A stretch of DNA of 64,000 nucleotides from the NCBI RefSeq assembly GCF_009671205.1, contig NZ_CP045309.1:3720001-3784000 (forward strand), in the 5' to 3' direction. The position numbers and the translations under genes are program-made. The first letter of the stretch is position 1, and every line of letters begins with the position of its first letter. The stretch is from Micromonospora terminaliae. GTDB lineage: Bacteria > Actinomycetota > Actinomycetes > Mycobacteriales > Micromonosporaceae. The notes beneath the pieces are model-generated. The model searched no databases. It saw only the letters and a program-made list of their open reading frames with translations, and had not been told where the DNA came from. Positions 61,615 through 64,000 of this stretch are shown piece by piece.

Positions 61615-62739
61615 TCAGCCGGCGAGCAGGGCGGCCATCCGCTCGGCCTGGGTCTCCCAGCGCCACTCCCGCTCGACCCAGGCGCGGCCGGCGGCGCCGA
61701 GCTGGCGGGCCAGGTCCCGGTCGGCGAGCAGGGTGGCCACCCGGTCGGCGAGCTGGGCCACGTCCCGGCCCGGGACCACGTAGCCGGTCTCGCCCTCGCG
61801 GACGGCGTCCGGCGCGCCACCGGAGTCGCCCGCCACCACCGGCAGCCCGGTCGCGCTGGCCTCCAGGTAGACGATCCCCAGTCCCTCGACGTCCAGGCCC
61901 CGGTTGCGGGTCCGGCAGGGCATCGCGTAGACGTCACCGGCGGCGTAGTGCGCCGGCAGCTCGGCCGAGGGCACCGAGCCGGTGAACACGACGTCGCGGT
62001 CGACCCCGGTCTGCCGGGCCAGCTTCGCAAGCGCCGCCCGGTAGGGGCCGCCGCCGACCACCAGCAGGGCCGCGTCCGGCACCCGGCGGCGGATCTCCGG
62101 CATCGCCCGGATGAGCATGTCCTGCCCCTTGCGCGGGACCAGGCGCGAGACGCAGACCACGACCGGGCGGTCGGCCAGCCCCAGCCGCACCCGCACCCGC
62201 TCGCCGTCGACGCCGGGGTGGTAGGTGTCCACGTCGACGCCGGGGGCGAGCCGGCGCAGCTCGGTCACCCCGTCGAGCACCCGGGCCAGCCGGACCCGGG
62301 TGTACTCACCGAGGTAGGTGGTGACGTCGACGCCCCGGCCGATCCGGCGCAGCGCCGTCCGGGCGCCGGGCAGCGCTGCCCAGCCGGCCTCGTGCCCGTG
62401 GGTGAGCGCCACCGCCCGGCGGATCCCGGCCCGCCGGCGCAGCCCCGCCGCGAGCAGCCCCAGCGGGGCCGCCGCGCCGAACCAGACCGTGTCGCAGTCG
62501 TACGCCCGGGCCAGCCGCGCCGCCCGGCGGGCCACGAGCGGGGTGGGCAGCAGCACCTTGGTCCGTTCCCGGACCACCTCGAAGGGCTGGTCGGCGTCGA
62601 ACTTCGCCGCGCCCCGCCAGCTCGACGCGTAGACCACCACGGAGCCGGGGGGCTGGCGCACCGCCAGGTTGTGCACGAACGACTGGATGCCGCCGGGGCG
62701 CGGCGGGAAGTCGTTGGTGATCAGCAAGGTGCGGCTCAT
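61615..62739 (-). CDS. pimB: GT4 glycosyltransferase, PimB-like mannosyltransferase
   Basis: 374-residue family 4 glycosyltransferase, GT-B fold. N-terminal LLITNDFPPRPGGIQSFVHN, ALTHGHEAGWAALPGARTAL, and the donor-side VCVSRLVPRKGQDMLIRAMP, LLVVGGGPYRAAL, VEGLGIVYLEASATGLPVVA (EX7E motif). This is the layout of PimB' (Rv2188c), which adds the second mannose to phosphatidylinositol monomannoside from GDP-mannose. Position beside fadD15 and the M48 protease supports it. ATG at 62739 overlaps the protease stop (ATGA). Confidence 0.9.
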   Translation of the reverse strand: MSRTLLITNDFPPRPGGIQSFVHNLAVRQPPGSVVVYASSWRGAAKFDADQPFEVVRERTKVLLPTPLVARRAARLARAYDCDTVWFGAAAPLGLLAAGLRRRAGIRRAVALTHGHEAGWAALPGARTALRRIGRGVDVTTYLGEYTRVRLARVLDGVTELRRLAPGVDVDTYHPGVDGERVRVRLGLADRPVVVCVSRLVPRKGQDMLIRAMPEIRRRVPDAALLVVGGGPYRAALAKLARQTGVDRDVVFTGSVPSAELPAHYAAGDVYAMPCRTRNRGLDVEGLGIVYLEASATGLPVVAGDSGGAPDAVREGETGYVVPGRDVAQLADRVATLLADRDLARQLGAAGRAWVEREWRWETQAERMAALLAG

Positions 62740-63995
62740 CCGCCGGACTCCCTGGCGTAGGCGCGGGCGGCGGCCATCCGCTCCACGGTGGACGGGTGGG
62801 ACGCCGACCAGAGGTATTCCCAGCGGGGCGGGTCGGGGTCGGCCAGGTTGACGCCGGCCAGCCGGCGCTGCATCGCCTCGAAGGTGACCGGGTCGCCGGT
62901 GAGCGCCAGCGCGTGCGCGTCGGCCCGGGCCTCGACCCGCCGGGAGACCAGCGCCTGCACCGGCGTGGCCACCAGGCCGGCCACCGTGACCAGCGCTATC
63001 AGCAGCGGGAACGCCCGCGGCTGGGCGATCGAGTCGACGCCGGCCAGCCGGAGCAGCGGCGCCCAGGACCCGATCAGGTAGAGGGCCACCACCGCGGCCG
63101 CGGCGCCCAGCGCCCCGACGAGCGTGCCGGTCCAGACGTCCCGGTCCTTGGCGTGCCCCAGCTCGTGGGCGACCACGCTGGTGACCTCCGCCGGGTCCGC
63201 CTCGCGCAGCAGGGTGTCGTAGACCACCACCCGCCGGGTCGGCCCGAGCCCCGAGACGTACGCGTTGACGGCCCGGGTCCGCCGCGAGGCGTCGGCGACC
63301 AGCACGTCGCGCACGGGCACCCCGTCGCGGGCCGCCAGGCTGGTCAGCTCGGTGCGCAGCGGGCCGGGCTCCATGGGCGTGAACCGGTTGAACACCGGCT
63401 CGACCAGCACCGGCAGCACGAACGACAGCAGCACCACCAGCGCGGCGGCGCCGGCCGCGCCGAACGCCCACCACCAGCGCGGGGAGAGCCGGACCACCGT
63501 GTAGAAGCCGAGCAGGACGAGCGCGCCGATGACCGCGCTGACCGCGTACGACTTGAGCAGGTCGACGGCCCAGCCGCCCCAGCCCTGCGTGCTCAGCCCG
63601 TAGCGGGTCAGCACGGTCTGCCGCCAGGCGGCGAAGGGCAGGGTGAGCAGGTCGGCGAGGAACATCACGGCCAGCCCGCCGAGCACCGCCTGGGCGGCCC
63701 AGTGCCCGCCGAAGGGCCGGCCGGCCAGCTCGACGAGGCGCCCGCCGACCGGGGTGAGGCCCAGCAGCAGGGCCACGACCAGGCCGACTACGAGCGCCGA
63801 CCAGCCCGCCGGGCGCAGCGCGCCGTGGAACGCCCGGCCCCGGGCCACCTGGTCGACCGGGAGCGCCCGCAACGCCGCGAGCTGGTCGGCCCGGGGTGCC
63901 GGAGGCCGGCTCCACGGGACCAGCAGCGCCCCGGCGACCAGCAGCGCGACGGCCAGCCCGGCCAGGGTCAGCACCGCCCAGCCGCGCGGGGTCAC
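62736..63995 (-). CDS. M48 family membrane metalloprotease (CAAX protease/Ste24-like); start near window edge
   Basis: 419-residue integral membrane zinc protease. Six or so helices; zinc motif TSVVAHELGHAKDRDVW (HExxH) near residue 270, third ligand Glu in RRVEARADAHALALTGDP, plus VNAYVSGLGPTRRVVVYDTL preceding the active site. Matches Ste24/CAAX prenyl protease 1-like peptidases. The GTG at 63995 begins just before the first helix (AVLTLAGLAVALLVAGALLV) and is plausible, but only 5 nt of upstream sequence are visible so a start beyond the window cannot be excluded. Overlaps the mannosyltransferase start by 4 nt. Confidence 0.88.
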   Translation of the reverse strand: MTPRGWAVLTLAGLAVALLVAGALLVPWSRPPAPRADQLAALRALPVDQVARGRAFHGALRPAGWSALVVGLVVALLLGLTPVGGRLVELAGRPFGGHWAAQAVLGGLAVMFLADLLTLPFAAWRQTVLTRYGLSTQGWGGWAVDLLKSYAVSAVIGALVLLGFYTVVRLSPRWWWAFGAAGAAALVVLLSFVLPVLVEPVFNRFTPMEPGPLRTELTSLAARDGVPVRDVLVADASRRTRAVNAYVSGLGPTRRVVVYDTLLREADPAEVTSVVAHELGHAKDRDVWTGTLVGALGAAAAVVALYLIGSWAPLLRLAGVDSIAQPRAFPLLIALVTVAGLVATPVQALVSRRVEARADAHALALTGDPVTFEAMQRRLAGVNLADPDPPRWEYLWSASHPSTVERMAAARAYARESGG

Positions 63996-64000
63996 CGCCC

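Overview
This window reads as the chromosome of a very GC-rich actinomycete, most likely Micromonospora or a close member of the Micromonosporaceae. The reasons are the codon usage (almost every third position G or C), many leaderless GTG/ATG genes with a TANNNT box 6-9 nt upstream, a split carotenoid tailoring cluster, and short palindromic intergenic repeats. No rRNA, tRNA, CRISPR array, transposase or phage gene was seen. All assignments rest on reading the translated sequences; nothing was searched against a database.

Left edge (1-5.4 kb, minus strand): an SOS mutagenesis operon. A GAAC-N4-GTTC LexA box is followed by a hairpin-rich leader, a small HEPN-domain protein, imuA, imuB and the 5' part of dnaE2, which runs off the window. 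Next (5.5-8.3 kb) is a three-gene flavin electron-transfer operon: a ferric-reductase-like membrane flavoprotein, an FMN-binding exported protein and ApbE. A divergent FAD monooxygenase/TetR pair follows with a clear shared operator. At 10.3-15.6 kb a tightly overlapping run (YbaK-like, CrtA-like, GNAT, CruF-like, glycosyltransferase, CrtI/CrtD-type desaturase) looks like end-group tailoring of an acyclic carotenoid.

From about 16 kb to the right end, core genes follow the order of the M. tuberculosis Rv2172c-Rv2188c block as I recall it: metF-like, polyprenyl synthetase, Rv2175c-like regulator, Ser/Thr kinase, class II DAHP synthase, RNase AS-like exonuclease, acyltransferase, SRPBCC protein, FadD15-like ligase, PimB-like mannosyltransferase. 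Other material sits between them: endonuclease IV and threonine aldolase; a chitinase, glutathione peroxidase, NamZ-like muramidase and SGNH esterase group (25-32 kb); proC and a PPi-signature phosphofructokinase; a Crp regulator beside a large adenylate cyclase/ATPase; trehalose-6-phosphate synthase; an FMO-type monooxygenase; and ROK glucokinase. At 52-61.5 kb are two histidine kinase/LuxR regulator pairs, a GGDEF-EAL protein and an MMPL transporter. A CAAX-type M48 protease closes the window.

Points I would look at first: the HEPN protein inside the SOS mutasome operon; the XRE regulator domain in one uninterrupted frame with the polyprenyl synthetase; the shared TAGGRAACTTTCC site in front of the chitinase and the NamZ-like gene; the zinc-ribbon cyclase whose natural start appears to be ATC; a 71-residue protein ending in duplicated WAGPGS motifs; and several families of intergenic palindromes.
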